The notes: generated from the letters alone by a model not told the origin. Positions 8,839-18,349 are shown, counted from the first letter of the stretch. The stretch: DNA of 64,000 nt from Lachnospiraceae bacterium AD3010 (GCA_000622025.1 JHWU01000008.1:1-64000); one strand, 5' to 3'. Program-made: numbers and translations.

Positions 8839-9123
8839 ATGTCAGAAGAAATGAAGAAACTTAATTCGGGTGAACTTGAAGATATCAGTGGTGGAAAACA
8901 CCATAAGGCTCAGAGTGTGAGCAGTCTTGCAGAATGCCCTCCCGGAACTATCGAGGTAAAAAACGAGACTCTAAGAAATTATCATGAGAAAAAGAAAAAG
9001 TGCAAGGGAGACAACTGCGACAGCCAGGATCTCAGCACAGTAAACTTCTACATGGTTGACACAGGAAAGCTTGTCGAGGGTCAGGTCTGCAATAAGTGCG
9101 GCGCACGCTGGCTCACCTGCTGA
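8839..9123 (+). CDS. Gly-Gly leader precursor, Cys-rich cargo 1
   Basis: This encodes 94 residues with AAGGAGG 7 bases before the ATG. The leader (KKLNSGELEDISGG) ends at Gly18-Gly19, the cut site expected for the C39 exporter upstream. The released part is 75 residues, basic in the middle (EKKKKCKGDNC), with Cys33, 55, 60, 84, 87 and 94; CNKC near the end resembles half of a zinc ribbon. No lanthionine or radical-SAM enzyme is encoded nearby, so the cargo is probably exported without such modification. Bacteriocin activity is possible but not shown. Confidence 0.8.
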   Translation: MSEEMKKLNSGELEDISGGKHHKAQSVSSLAECPPGTIEVKNETLRNYHEKKKKCKGDNCDSQDLSTVNFYMVDTGKLVEGQVCNKCGARWLTC

Positions 9124-9186
9124 TCAGATTTCCACAGAGGGAAGTACTCTTCAGATTAGCAGACAAAAGCTATCAGGAGGAAAATG

Positions 9187-12051
9187 ATGAAAAAGGGCGT
9201 GTTTATAAAGAGAATACTTACTGCGTTTCTTATATTCATACTTATTGTGTCGAATTCTGTTTTTCTTTATGCTGAAGAAGCGGACGGGGATGATAACGGT
9301 GTGTCGGTTGAGATTTCCGAACCTGCGGATGATCAGAGCCCTTCCGGAAGCAGGGAGGCAGAGGAGTCTCAAAAGGAAGTAAACGATAATCCGGATGGTT
9401 CCGGATCTGATAATTCAAAAGAGGATCCCGAAGACCCCGAGGATATTGAAAACCCTGAGGATCCCGTAGATCCGGAAGAACCGGGGAATCCCGAGGAGCC
9501 GCAAAAACCGGAAGAACCTTCAAAGCCGGACGAGCCTGTTGATCCCGATCCTTATGAATATAAGTTAAAAGTAAACAATGATTCTTTGAGCTTTGGCACC
9601 ATAGGTATCTCTGACAGTCCCAGACCCTTAAGCTTTGTTGTTACGAATGACGGGGAAGGAGATATCTCCTTAGGCTGGAGCCAGACAGATGCATCCGGGA
9701 TCTTTTTATTAAACATGCCCTCTGAAGTAAACATTCCTTTAGCTCCCGGAAACAGTATACAGGGGAGCGTGGAGGTTGACAGATCGAAGCTTTCTCCCGG
9801 TGATTATTCCACGACCATATTGTTTTCGGATCTTGGGGGATCTGATGCGGAGGCAAAGACCGAGGTCTCACTTAGGGTTGAAAAAGAAAGTCCCGCTATT
9901 ACCAGGGTAAAGATCTCACCTTCAACCGCCACATTGAAGCAGGGTTATACCATGGATTTCAATGTAACGGTTGAGGGGAGGAACGATTTTGATAAATCGG
10001 TTTCCTGGAAGATCCAGGGAAATAACTCCGGGGATACAAGTATTGACGGAGAAGGCTATCTTACTGTTGCCGATGATGAAACGGCAGGAAGTATAACCGT
10101 TATCGCCACATCAAATGCTGATAACAGTTTTAAGGATACTGCGAAGGTCGATATCAGCAAAAATGAATATGTGGTCAATGCCTATGCCGAGCCCTCAGAG
10201 GGAGGATACATTACAGGAAAAGGCTCCTTTAAGGGCGGAGAGCGCACGACTCTTACTGCCATTGCGGAAAAGGGTTACAGATTTTCCGAGTGGCTTACCG
10301 AAGACGGAGACCATGTTTCCGGTTCGGCGTCGTTCACAACAGACAGGATCACCGGAGACCTGAAATATAAGGCTAAATTTGAAGAATCGGGTTACGAGAT
10401 AAAGGTAAAGAGCTCTGATAAGAAAAAGGGCAGTGTTACCGGCGGAGGCTTTGTCGAAAAAGGTAAGAGTACCAGGATCGAAGCTATACCCAAGGAAGGA
10501 TATAAATTTGAAGGCTGGTATGAGAATGACAGGCTGCTTAGTCGTGACAAAAAAGTAGAAATAACGAACGTGCAGGAAAAGCACACCTTTACTGCAGAGT
10601 TCAAGAAGGAAAATTATGTGGTTAATCTGGCAGCATTTCCTGAAGAAGGCGGAAATGTAATCGGAGGAGGCACATACAAAAAAGGCTCGGAGGTTTTATT
10701 GAAAGCCGACCCGAAAAATGGTTATCACTTTAAGGGCTATGTTCTTAATAATCAGGTGATTTCCGAGTCTGAAGAATTCAAAATAAAGAAGCTTGACAGA
10801 GATTTAAGCATTACTGCTTATTTTGAAAAGGATGGTGCCAAAAACCATAAGATAACATCAGGTGTTGCAAACAAGGGAGGAGTAATAAGTCCCTCCGGTG
10901 AGACTACGGTCACCGAAGGCAACAGCCTGACATATATAATCGCACCGGATAATGGTTACGGAATTCTCGCTGTGTCTGTGGACGGAGAACAGGTGGGTCC
11001 GGTTTCATCCTTCACGTTTAACGAGGTTAAGAAGGATCATACCATATCAGTGGCTTTTGCTCCGAAGGCAGACGCCGTAAATGAAGTAAAGATGGACAAG
11101 ATCCTCACTCCGGAAGAAGTCGAAGCGATAACGATCGCAAAGCTTGAGGATGCACCGGAGGGAGCTGATGGGAAGAGCTCACACATTATCACTCCCGAGG
11201 AATACGCAGCAATGTCAGAGGAAGAAAAGGAGGCTGCCTTCGCCGCAGAGGGGGATACTGAGACTCTGGTGGTGCCTCAGGAACAGAATCTGGTAGGTAT
11301 GGAAAATACCGCAGAGCTTAAGGAAGTGGTGGAAGGCTATAACCCTGATACGGCAAAGGGTGTTTACCAGGCCCTTGACATTAAGCCGGAGACCGCGGAA
11401 ATGCTTATCGATGCCGGAGGAGATGATATCCTGATAAATGAAGCCTATGAGCTGGGACTTCTGGATGTTATGATAAACAGCGAATCCGTGGTGCCCGGTA
11501 AGGAGGGTGAGCTTCTCAATGTTTCTGACGGTATTACGGTAAAGAATCTGCAGGAAGTCATTAAGGCCTGCCTTACCAGAGAAGAAAAGCTTCAGATGTT
11601 CGGCGGGGAGGAAGTACTTATTTCCCTTACGATAGCGGAAGCCGAGAATCCGGGTGAATATGAGAAGTCAACTATGAAGGACGCCAGGGGAGTAAGTATA
11701 GACAGGTATCTCTATATTACTCTTACGAAGACCATAGACGGTACTTCCAGTCTGGTGGAAAAGCTTGATTCCGAAATGACACTGACCTTTAAGATACCGG
11801 ATGAGCTTAAGGGTGAAGAATATCAGTTTTGTGTAGTCCGCAATCATAACGGCGAAATTGATGTTCTGGAGGATCAGGATGATGATCCGGATACCATAAC
11901 GATCAGTACGGACAGGTTTTCTCCCTATGCGATAGCGCATCATTCATCCGGAAGCAACATGATGATATTCGTAGGAATTGCCATCGGATTTGCGCTGACA
12001 TTATTGATTCTTGTTTCGTATATAACAATGAGAGATAAGAAAAAAGCTTAG
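9187..12051 (+). CDS. Large secreted surface protein with InlB-like repeats and C-terminal anchor
   Basis: Two ATGs are in frame (9184 and 9187); the second has better spacing from AGGAGG. The product has about 954 residues: signal peptide (to about 30), an acidic Pro-rich spacer (about 35-125, repeated PEDP/PEEP), an Ig-like domain (about 126-232), a Big-2-like domain (about 236-327), four InlB/Listeria-type beta repeats (about 328-625, motifs such as KGYRFSEW and KGYHFKGY), a further globular region, and one C-terminal membrane segment with a short RDKKKA tail. There is no LPXTG motif. It is probably tethered to the membrane and reaches through the wall. Its place between two Gly-Gly precursor genes suggests a linked role, for example adhesion or self-protection; this is inference. 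Confidence 0.8.
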   Translation: MKKGVFIKRILTAFLIFILIVSNSVFLYAEEADGDDNGVSVEISEPADDQSPSGSREAEESQKEVNDNPDGSGSDNSKEDPEDPEDIENPEDPVDPEEPGNPEEPQKPEEPSKPDEPVDPDPYEYKLKVNNDSLSFGTIGISDSPRPLSFVVTNDGEGDISLGWSQTDASGIFLLNMPSEVNIPLAPGNSIQGSVEVDRSKLSPGDYSTTILFSDLGGSDAEAKTEVSLRVEKESPAITRVKISPSTATLKQGYTMDFNVTVEGRNDFDKSVSWKIQGNNSGDTSIDGEGYLTVADDETAGSITVIATSNADNSFKDTAKVDISKNEYVVNAYAEPSEGGYITGKGSFKGGERTTLTAIAEKGYRFSEWLTEDGDHVSGSASFTTDRITGDLKYKAKFEESGYEIKVKSSDKKKGSVTGGGFVEKGKSTRIEAIPKEGYKFEGWYENDRLLSRDKKVEITNVQEKHTFTAEFKKENYVVNLAAFPEEGGNVIGGGTYKKGSEVLLKADPKNGYHFKGYVLNNQVISESEEFKIKKLDRDLSITAYFEKDGAKNHKITSGVANKGGVISPSGETTVTEGNSLTYIIAPDNGYGILAVSVDGEQVGPVSSFTFNEVKKDHTISVAFAPKADAVNEVKMDKILTPEEVEAITIAKLEDAPEGADGKSSHIITPEEYAAMSEEEKEAAFAAEGDTETLVVPQEQNLVGMENTAELKEVVEGYNPDTAKGVYQALDIKPETAEMLIDAGGDDILINEAYELGLLDVMINSESVVPGKEGELLNVSDGITVKNLQEVIKACLTREEKLQMFGGEEVLISLTIAEAENPGEYEKSTMKDARGVSIDRYLYITLTKTIDGTSSLVEKLDSEMTLTFKIPDELKGEEYQFCVVRNHNGEIDVLEDQDDDPDTITISTDRFSPYAIAHHSSGSNMMIFVGIAIGFALTLLILVSYITMRDKKKA

Positions 12052-12063
12052 CGGAGGTGTGAT

Positions 12064-12330
12064 ATGATGAATAAACTTAATGACAATGAACTTGATAAGG
12101 TGTCGGGCGGCTGGAGAGAATCAAATCAGGATCTGCCTACATACGGAAAAGATATAGTCTGTCCTTTTTGCGGAAATGACAAGAAAGAACAGTTTGCTCC
12201 AAATGTAATTTATGACAGGACAAATAACAGCGTGACGTATTTCTGCAGCTGCAAAAAATCCTTTGTGGTTTTCGGTCCAAAAGGAGAAAATGTCACCACA
12301 CCGGATCTGATTAAAAACCATCACTTTTAA
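12064..12330 (+). CDS. Gly-Gly leader precursor, zinc-ribbon-like cargo 2
   Basis: This encodes 88 residues. GGAGGTG precedes the start; either of two adjacent ATGs may be used. The leader MNKLNDNELDKVSGG ends at Gly15-Gly16. The released 72 residues start with Trp and carry CPFC (33-36) and CSC (61-63), the spacing of a small zinc ribbon. The leader is closely similar to that of the first precursor, so both should use the same exporter. It is the last gene before a strong terminator. Confidence 0.8.
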   Translation: MMNKLNDNELDKVSGGWRESNQDLPTYGKDIVCPFCGNDKKEQFAPNVIYDRTNNSVTYFCSCKKSFVVFGPKGENVTTPDLIKNHHF

Positions 12331-12346
12331 TTAAGAAAGTCTTTAT

Positions 12347-12387
12347 TACCCCGCCATCAGTGCATTTGATGGGCGGGGTATTTTTTT
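12347..12387 (+). terminator. Strong intrinsic terminator of peptide-export operon
   Basis: TACCCCGCC-ATC pairs with GATGGGCGGGGTA and is followed directly by seven T. It closes the 3.85-12.3 kb operon. Confidence 0.9.
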
Positions 12388-12501
12388 CTGATCCTGCCTT
12401 ATACAAGTCGTAGTTGTCTTTATTTTATCTAAATGTCTTGTGCTATTTTAACAATTTTAACACATCAAATCTGTTAATTATGATATTTTTGTCGTAAAGC
12501 G

Positions 12502-12554
12502 TTGACTTGTATTGTTATTTGGTACATAATTTTCCCTGTAAGTTGACAATACAA
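12502..12554 (+). promoter_or_regulatory. Promoter and candidate operator of araR-like gene
   Basis: TTGACT (12502-12507), a 17-base spacer and CATAAT (12525-12530) form a good sigma-A promoter. A perfect 9-bp inverted repeat, TTGTATTGT (12507-12515) and ACAATACAA (12546-12554), spans the spacer and the early transcribed region. Its position suits autorepression by the downstream GntR/LacI-type regulator. Which protein binds is inference. Confidence 0.65.
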
Positions 12555-12618
12555 ATTTATAAAGCAAGTATCAAATGGTCACAAACGACCTATACATCTT
12601 TGTAAACATTGAGGGAAA

Positions 12619-13704
12619 ATGTCCGCATCCGATCCTAAGTACCAGCTTGTGATAGACTGGATAAAAGAGAATATCGAGTCAGGTGCGTTAAAGTATGGTG
12701 ACAGGATAAAGTCGGAGAAAGAGCTTTCAGAGCAGTTCGGCCTTAGCCGCCAGACCGTGAGAAGAGCCACCTCGGAGCTTGAAAAGGAGAAGATCCTTAC
12801 CCGGGTACAGGGCAGCGGTACCTATATCGGAGACAGGATACAGGGTATCAGAAGAGAGCGGCACATGAACGTGGCCGTTATGAGTACCTATATAGACAGC
12901 TACATCTTTCCTCCCACATTAAAGGGGATAGAGACTGTTCTTTCCGGACACGGCTATACAACGCAGCTTTTTTTTACGGATGACCGTATTTCACAGGAAG
13001 CTGATATCCTTGAGAGCCTTCTTTCAAAGAATGATATAGACGGACTCATTGCCGAGCCCAGTAAAAGCGCCCTGCCGAATTCAAATATGAAGTATTACAG
13101 GGAGATTTCGAGGCGCGGAATACCGATCCTCTTTTTCAATGCTTCATATCATTCCCTGCATATGCCTTGCGTCAGGATGGATGATGACAGGACCGCAAAA
13201 AGCGCAACCGAGCTTCTTATAAAAAACGGTCACAGAAAGATCGCCGGCATATTCAAGTGTGACGACGGACAGGGGCATCACAGGTATAACGGTTACAATA
13301 AGGCCCTGTTGGATGCGCACATAAGGCCTGACGCCGGCCGGGTCATCTGGATAGATACCGGAGTACTTTCAAATCTGAACCTTATCAGGGATTATATTTT
13401 TGAAAGACTGAAGGGCTGCACGGCTGTTGTCTGCTACAATGATGAAGCTGCATTTCAGCTTATCAATATGTGTGTTGCCGCAAATATAAGGGTACCCGGG
13501 GATCTTTCGGTTGTAAGCTTTGATGATTCCGACCTTTCCAGGATGTGTCAGATACCCTTCACCTCCTTTATTCATCCTAAGGAGGAGCTTGGGAGGAAGG
13601 TTGCGGATAACCTGATCAAAATGATAGATGAGCCGGGCTTTGATGCCAGCTTCATGTTCGAGTCGGAGCCGGTCTTAAGGGACTCCATTCTGAAAATAGG
13701 ATGA
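12619..13704 (+). CDS. araR: AraR-like transcriptional repressor (GntR HTH + sugar-binding domain)
   Basis: This encodes 361 residues. A winged helix of the GntR type (about 5-72, with SEKELSEQFGLSRQTVRR and GSGTYIG) is fused to a LacI-type periplasmic-binding-like sensor (about 83-361). This is the layout of AraR, the L-arabinose repressor of Bacillus and Clostridia. The neighbouring kinase and sugar ABC transporter support a sugar-catabolism role. The ATG follows GAGGGAAA closely. It probably represses its own promoter and the kinase/transporter genes until arabinose binds. Arabinose as effector is inferred from the family. Confidence 0.75.
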   Translation: MSASDPKYQLVIDWIKENIESGALKYGDRIKSEKELSEQFGLSRQTVRRATSELEKEKILTRVQGSGTYIGDRIQGIRRERHMNVAVMSTYIDSYIFPPTLKGIETVLSGHGYTTQLFFTDDRISQEADILESLLSKNDIDGLIAEPSKSALPNSNMKYYREISRRGIPILFFNASYHSLHMPCVRMDDDRTAKSATELLIKNGHRKIAGIFKCDDGQGHHRYNGYNKALLDAHIRPDAGRVIWIDTGVLSNLNLIRDYIFERLKGCTAVVCYNDEAAFQLINMCVAANIRVPGDLSVVSFDDSDLSRMCQIPFTSFIHPKEELGRKVADNLIKMIDEPGFDASFMFESEPVLRDSILKIG

Positions 13705-13773
13705 AAGCTTCCGGTTGCTTGACCGGGTAGTGATCCAAAATAATACATAAAAAAAGAAGGGAGAAGGTAATCA

Positions 13774-15369
13774 ATGAGTAAAGAACTTATCGAAAGCGGA
13801 CAGACAGCTCTTGGTATCGAATTCGGTTCCACCAATATCAAGGCGGTCGTTACCGACTACAAGGGAAATGTCCTTGCCAAAGGTTCCCACAGATGGGAAA
13901 ACAGTCTTAAGGATGGTATCTGGACCTACGGAATGGATGAGGTTACCGAAGGCATTCAGGACTGTTATAAAAAGCTTGTTGCCGATATCAAAGAAAAGTA
14001 CGGGGTAAGCAAGGTAACAAAGTTTGGCGCTATGGGAATAAGTGCAATGATGCACGGGATCATCGCTCTTGATAAGGACGGAAAACTCCTTTCACCTTTC
14101 CAGACCTGGAGAAACTCCAATACCCAGGCTGCTGCGGATAAGCTGACCGACCTCTTTGATTTTAATATTCCTCTGAGATGGACCATCTCCCACCTCTATC
14201 AGTTCGTTTTGGATGATGAACCCTTTGTAAAGGATATTGATTTCTGTACCACACTTGATTCCTATGCCAACTGGGTCATCACAGGAGAGAAGAATGCGGG
14301 TGTGGGCGATGCTTCAGGTATCTTCCCTATCGATTCTTCTATAAATGACTACGATCAGGCTATGGTCGACAAGTTTGACGATCTTATTAAGGATAAGGGT
14401 TATCCCTGGAAGCTTAAGGATATCCTTCCCAAGGTTCTTGTGGCCGGTGAAAGGGCGGGAACCCTTACTGCAGAGGGAGCAAAGTGGATAGACCCCAGCG
14501 GTGATCTGGAAGCGGGCATACCGGTCGCACCTTCAGAGGGCGACGCAGGCACCGGAATGGTTGCCACAAATGCTGTTGGACCGAGAACAGGTAATGTTTC
14601 AGCAGGAACCTCCACCTTCGCAATGCTCGTTATGGAAAAGCCTTTGTCAAAGGTTTACAGGGAGATCGATATGGTGACAACCCCCACCGGACTTCCTGTA
14701 GCAATGAGCCACGCTAATAACGGAACAACCCATATCAATGCCTGGGTAAATATTTTTAAGGAATTTGCCGAGAAGGCCGGAACTCCTATGGAAGAAAGGC
14801 AGATCTTTGAAACACTCTTCCATGAATCTCTGAACGGAGATAAGGACTGCGGCGGTGTAATGTCATACGGATATTATTCCGGAGAGGGTGTGACCCACCT
14901 TAATGAGGGACGTCCTGTTCTCGCATATATGCCGGATTCCAAATTCAATCTTGCAAACCTTATAAGAGCCCATCTCTATACAGCTATCGCTGCTGTAAAG
15001 ATCGGTATGGATATTCTCATCAAGGAAGAGAATGTGGCTATCGACAGGATCACCGGACACGGCGGATTCTTCACTCAGAAGGGTGTCGGACAGAGATACC
15101 TCGCTGCTGCACTTAATGCTCCCGTTACCTGCATGGATACCGCAAGTGAGGGCGGTCCCTGGGGAATGGCTCTTCTTTCCGCCTTCCTTGTAAACGGCAA
15201 CGGTATGAAGCTCGAGGATTATCTGGAGAAGGAGATCTTCGCAAATCTTACAGGATCTACCATAGAGCCCGACAAGGCTGATGTGGAGGGCTACGAGAAG
15301 TTCACCGAGAATTACAAGAAGGCCATTGAGGTAGAAAAAGCGGCGATCGCGTCCATGGACTTCAAATAA
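13774..15369 (+). CDS. FGGY-family carbohydrate kinase, probable ribulokinase
   Basis: This encodes 531 residues with AGAAGGGAGAAGG before the ATG. The N-terminal LGIEFGSTNIKAV is the FGGY phosphate-binding motif, the sugar-site region MGISAMMHGI follows near 90, and the C-terminal GHGGFFTQKGVGQRY begins the second nucleotide-binding motif. FGGY kinases phosphorylate open-chain or ring sugars in the cytoplasm. It is not a standard AraB sequence but fits the alternative clostridial ribulokinase (AraK) group by its AraR neighbour and length. L-ribulose is the favoured substrate; xylulose is a real alternative. Confidence 0.75.
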   Translation: MSKELIESGQTALGIEFGSTNIKAVVTDYKGNVLAKGSHRWENSLKDGIWTYGMDEVTEGIQDCYKKLVADIKEKYGVSKVTKFGAMGISAMMHGIIALDKDGKLLSPFQTWRNSNTQAAADKLTDLFDFNIPLRWTISHLYQFVLDDEPFVKDIDFCTTLDSYANWVITGEKNAGVGDASGIFPIDSSINDYDQAMVDKFDDLIKDKGYPWKLKDILPKVLVAGERAGTLTAEGAKWIDPSGDLEAGIPVAPSEGDAGTGMVATNAVGPRTGNVSAGTSTFAMLVMEKPLSKVYREIDMVTTPTGLPVAMSHANNGTTHINAWVNIFKEFAEKAGTPMEERQIFETLFHESLNGDKDCGGVMSYGYYSGEGVTHLNEGRPVLAYMPDSKFNLANLIRAHLYTAIAAVKIGMDILIKEENVAIDRITGHGGFFTQKGVGQRYLAAALNAPVTCMDTASEGGPWGMALLSAFLVNGNGMKLEDYLEKEIFANLTGSTIEPDKADVEGYEKFTENYKKAIEVEKAAIASMDFK

Positions 15370-15404
15370 CCTATTCACTGATTGTTTAAGGTTTGTTTAA
15401 TTTT

Positions 15405-15433
15405 TGTTCACAACTATTGAAAAGATGTGAACA
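15405..15433. promoter_or_regulatory. Inverted repeat upstream of sugar-binding lipoprotein
   Basis: TGTTCACA (15405-15412) and TGTGAACA (15426-15433) form a perfect 8-bp inverted repeat separated by 13 bases, in the 167-bp gap between the kinase and the binding-protein gene. It could be an operator or a weak RNA hairpin. It does not match the araR-gene inverted repeat. Confidence 0.45.
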
Positions 15434-15536
15434 CCGAGTTATCATTTAAGAAGCATTACGCAGATAAAGCGTTTTGCCATATATTAACTCTGATCCTTTA
15501 ATGGGATCAGCAATAAATCCAAAGGGAGGAAAAAAA

Positions 15537-16742
15537 ATGAAGCGTAAGATTTTAAGCGTACTTTTAACAGCAGCTTTTGTTGCAGCAACCATCGCAGGCT
15601 GTGGCGGCGCTGCCGGAGCAGCAGCTGATACTGCCGGAGCAGCAGCTGATACAGCTGCAGCAGCAGCCGACACAGCAGCTGATACTGCAGAAGCAGCAGC
15701 AGACACAGCTGCAGAAGCAGCAGACACAGCAGCAGATGCAGCAGCTGATACTGCAGCAACTGTTGAAGAGGCAGCAGAAGAGGTTAAGGAAGCAGCAGGC
15801 GGAGCAGGCGGCACCATCAATGTTGGTTTTGCACAGGTTGGACATGAGTCTGACTGGAGAACAGCTTCCACAAAGTCCGCACAGGACGTTTTCTCAGAGG
15901 CAAACGGCTACAACTTAAGCTTTGTTGACTGCGACAATGACTCAGCTCAGCAGCTTGAGGCAGTTCGTGGATTCATTGAGCAGGGTGTTGATTACATCAT
16001 CATCGACCCCATCGTTTCAACAGGATGGGATACAGTTCTTGCAGAGTGTGCTGACGCTGATATCCCTGTAATCGTTATCGACAGAACTATTGACGATTCC
16101 GACAAGTATGTTTCATGGGTTGGATCTGACTTCCTTACAGAAGGAAAGGCAGCCGGCGAATGGCTCAAGGCTTATGCTGAGAAGCAGGGCATCAAGGAGA
16201 TCAACGCTCTTATCATCCAGGGAACAACTGGTTCTTCTGCTCAGATCGGACGTACAGACGGTTTCTCAGAGATCGCTGACAGAGAAGGCTGGACAATCCT
16301 TGACAAGCAGACCGGTGACTTCACAGAAGAAGGCGGACAGCAGGTTATGGAGTCATACTGCAAGTCTTATGAAGGCAAATTCAACGTTGTTGTTTGTGAG
16401 AATGATAACGAAGCATTCGGTGCTATGACAGCTATGGACAACGCAGGCGTTAAGTACGGCCCCGGAAACGACGTAATCCTTATCTCTTATGATGCTTGTA
16501 CAGCAGGTCTTAAGGAAGTTCAGGCCGGCAAGATCACCGCAGACTTCGAGTGTAACCCTCTTGCAGCTCCTACAGTTGAGGGAGTTATCCAGACTCTTCA
16601 GTCAGGCGGAACACCTGAGGCACAGATCCTCGTTCCCGATAACTGGTATGCTCTTCCCGATCAGATCGTTCCTTTCGCAGTTGACGGCAAGGATCAGTCT
16701 ATGGTTGAGGTAACAGATGAGGTTATCGAAGCTCAGTATTAA
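15537..16742 (+). CDS. Sugar ABC transporter substrate-binding lipoprotein (YtfQ-like)
   Basis: This encodes 401 residues. The ATG at 15537 sits behind AAAGGGAGG; an upstream in-frame ATG at 15474 is rejected because it puts the signal peptide inside. The lipobox TIAGC places the lipid on Cys22. An Ala-rich spacer of about 60 residues follows (repeated AADTA words), then a periplasmic-binding fold with GFAQVGHESDWR, SAQQLEAVRGFIEQGVD and VIDRTID, close to the galactofuranose-binding protein YtfQ. It is anchored outside the membrane and delivers a sugar to the three following gene products. Given the AraR and kinase neighbours, L-arabinose, possibly in furanose form, is the likely ligand. Confidence 0.8.
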   Translation: MKRKILSVLLTAAFVAATIAGCGGAAGAAADTAGAAADTAAAAADTAADTAEAAADTAAEAADTAADAAADTAATVEEAAEEVKEAAGGAGGTINVGFAQVGHESDWRTASTKSAQDVFSEANGYNLSFVDCDNDSAQQLEAVRGFIEQGVDYIIIDPIVSTGWDTVLAECADADIPVIVIDRTIDDSDKYVSWVGSDFLTEGKAAGEWLKAYAEKQGIKEINALIIQGTTGSSAQIGRTDGFSEIADREGWTILDKQTGDFTEEGGQQVMESYCKSYEGKFNVVVCENDNEAFGAMTAMDNAGVKYGPGNDVILISYDACTAGLKEVQAGKITADFECNPLAAPTVEGVIQTLQSGGTPEAQILVPDNWYALPDQIVPFAVDGKDQSMVEVTDEVIEAQY

Positions 16743-16762
16743 TCTATAGTTCTTAAAAACCA

Positions 16763-16794
16763 GGGGAGCCCGGTACTTTCAGGGCTCCCCTTTA
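16763..16794 (+). terminator. Intergenic hairpin between binding protein and ATPase genes
   Basis: GGGGAGCCC (16763-16771) pairs with GGGCTCCCC (16782-16790), followed only by TTTA. Such hairpins commonly protect the binding-protein mRNA 3' end and lower expression of downstream transporter genes. Confidence 0.7.
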
Positions 16795-16831
16795 TCAGAT
16801 TAACTAAAGGAAGGATCGGCATATACAAACG

Positions 16832-18349
16832 ATGGAAAACAATGTTGTATTGACAGCCCGCGGCATCAGCATGACCTTTCCGGGGGTTAAAGCGCTTGAA
16901 AATGTTGATTTTACTCTCAGAAAAGGTGAGATCCATGCCCTTATGGGAGAGAATGGCGCCGGTAAATCAACGCTAATAAAGTGTCTTACCGGTATTAATG
17001 ATTTTGAAACGGGAGAGATCCATATTGACGGTGTGGACGGACCTGTAAAGAACCATTCCACCAGGGATGCCCAGAATGTCGGCATTTCAACGGTTTATCA
17101 GGAGGTTAATCTCTGCCCGAATCTTTCGGTTGCGGAGAATCTTTTCATAGGTCGTGAGCCTCTGACCGCCCTCCGGACGGTTGACCGCAATTCTTACAAT
17201 AAGAGATCCCAGAAGATAATGGATGATCTGGGGATCAGCGTAGATGTAACACAGAATCTGGAAAATTATTCCCTTGCGATACAGCAGATGGTTGCTATAG
17301 CAAGGGCTGTAGATATGGACTGCAAGGTCCTTATCCTGGATGAGCCCACTTCTTCCCTTGACGATGAAGAGGTGGAAAAGCTCTTCAAACTTATGAAGAT
17401 GCTGAAGGATAAGGGCGTTGGTATTATTTTCGTCACACATTTCCTTGAGCAGGTTTATGCGGTCTGTGACCGGATAACTGTTCTAAGGAACGGGACACTG
17501 GTTGGTGAGTATCCGATCGCCGATTTGCCCAGAGTAAAGCTCGTTGCTGCTATGATGGGTAAGGATCTGGATGATCTTGCATCCATTAAAGGAGAATCAA
17601 AGGATCTCTCACACGAGCCTCTGGAGATATCCGCAAGAGGACTTGCGCATCTGGGTACCGTTAAGCCCTTTGACCTTGACATACATAAGGGTGAGGTTAT
17701 CGGCATCGGCGGACTGCTCGGTTCCGGACGAAGTGAACTTGCCCGCTCCATATACGGCGCAGACAGGGCAAATGTGGGAACACTTAAGGTAAAGGATAAA
17801 GAGGTTCAGATACATCAGCCAATAGATGCCATGAATCTCGGAATGGGTATGCTTCCCGATGACAGAAAGGCCGAGGGAATAATAGAAGACCTGACCGTCA
17901 GAGAAAACATAATCCTTGCCCTTCAGGCAAAGACCGGAACCTTTAAGAGGCTTTCCACCCAGAAGCAGAATGAGATCGCAGACAGATATATTGAACTTCT
18001 TTCAATAAAGACTCCGTCTCCGGAAACGCTTGTAAAGCAGCTTTCCGGCGGAAACCAGCAGAAGGTAATCCTTGCCCGCTGGCTTGCGACAAATCCCGAT
18101 TTTCTTATCCTTGATGAGCCCACCAGAGGTATAGATATCGGTACAAAGACAGAGATACAGAAGCTTATACTGGAACTCGCCGAACAGGGGAAGAGTATAG
18201 TCTTCATTTCTTCAGAAATAATGGAGATGGTGCGTACCTGCAACCGTATGGTCATAATGAGAGACGGAGAAAAGGTTGGAGAGGTAGGCGGAGACATCAC
18301 GGAACAGAAAGTTATGCATGCTATAGCCGGAGGAGGTGAGGAGAATTGA
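16832..18349 (+). CDS. Sugar ABC transporter ATP-binding protein (YtfR-like)
   Basis: This encodes 505 residues with two fused nucleotide-binding domains, as usual for carbohydrate-uptake type 2 importers. The first has Walker A GENGAGKST (39-47) and Walker B VLILDEPTSSLDD. The second has the usual degenerate GLLGSGRSE, then LSGGNQQK and FLILDEPTRGID. It powers the importer from the cytoplasmic face. Its stop overlaps the TTG start of the first permease. The ATG lacks a well-placed ribosome site (AAAGGAAGG is about 18 bases away), which may limit its translation. Confidence 0.85.
   Translation: MENNVVLTARGISMTFPGVKALENVDFTLRKGEIHALMGENGAGKSTLIKCLTGINDFETGEIHIDGVDGPVKNHSTRDAQNVGISTVYQEVNLCPNLSVAENLFIGREPLTALRTVDRNSYNKRSQKIMDDLGISVDVTQNLENYSLAIQQMVAIARAVDMDCKVLILDEPTSSLDDEEVEKLFKLMKMLKDKGVGIIFVTHFLEQVYAVCDRITVLRNGTLVGEYPIADLPRVKLVAAMMGKDLDDLASIKGESKDLSHEPLEISARGLAHLGTVKPFDLDIHKGEVIGIGGLLGSGRSELARSIYGADRANVGTLKVKDKEVQIHQPIDAMNLGMGMLPDDRKAEGIIEDLTVRENIILALQAKTGTFKRLSTQKQNEIADRYIELLSIKTPSPETLVKQLSGGNQQKVILARWLATNPDFLILDEPTRGIDIGTKTEIQKLILELAEQGKSIVFISSEIMEMVRTCNRMVIMRDGEKVGEVGGDITEQKVMHAIAGGGEEN

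Noticed and set aside
15446-15918. Several long frames opposite and alongside the first binding-protein gene
   Set aside because: They come from low-complexity GCAGCAG-type codons of the Ala-rich spacer and are shadows of the lipoprotein gene.
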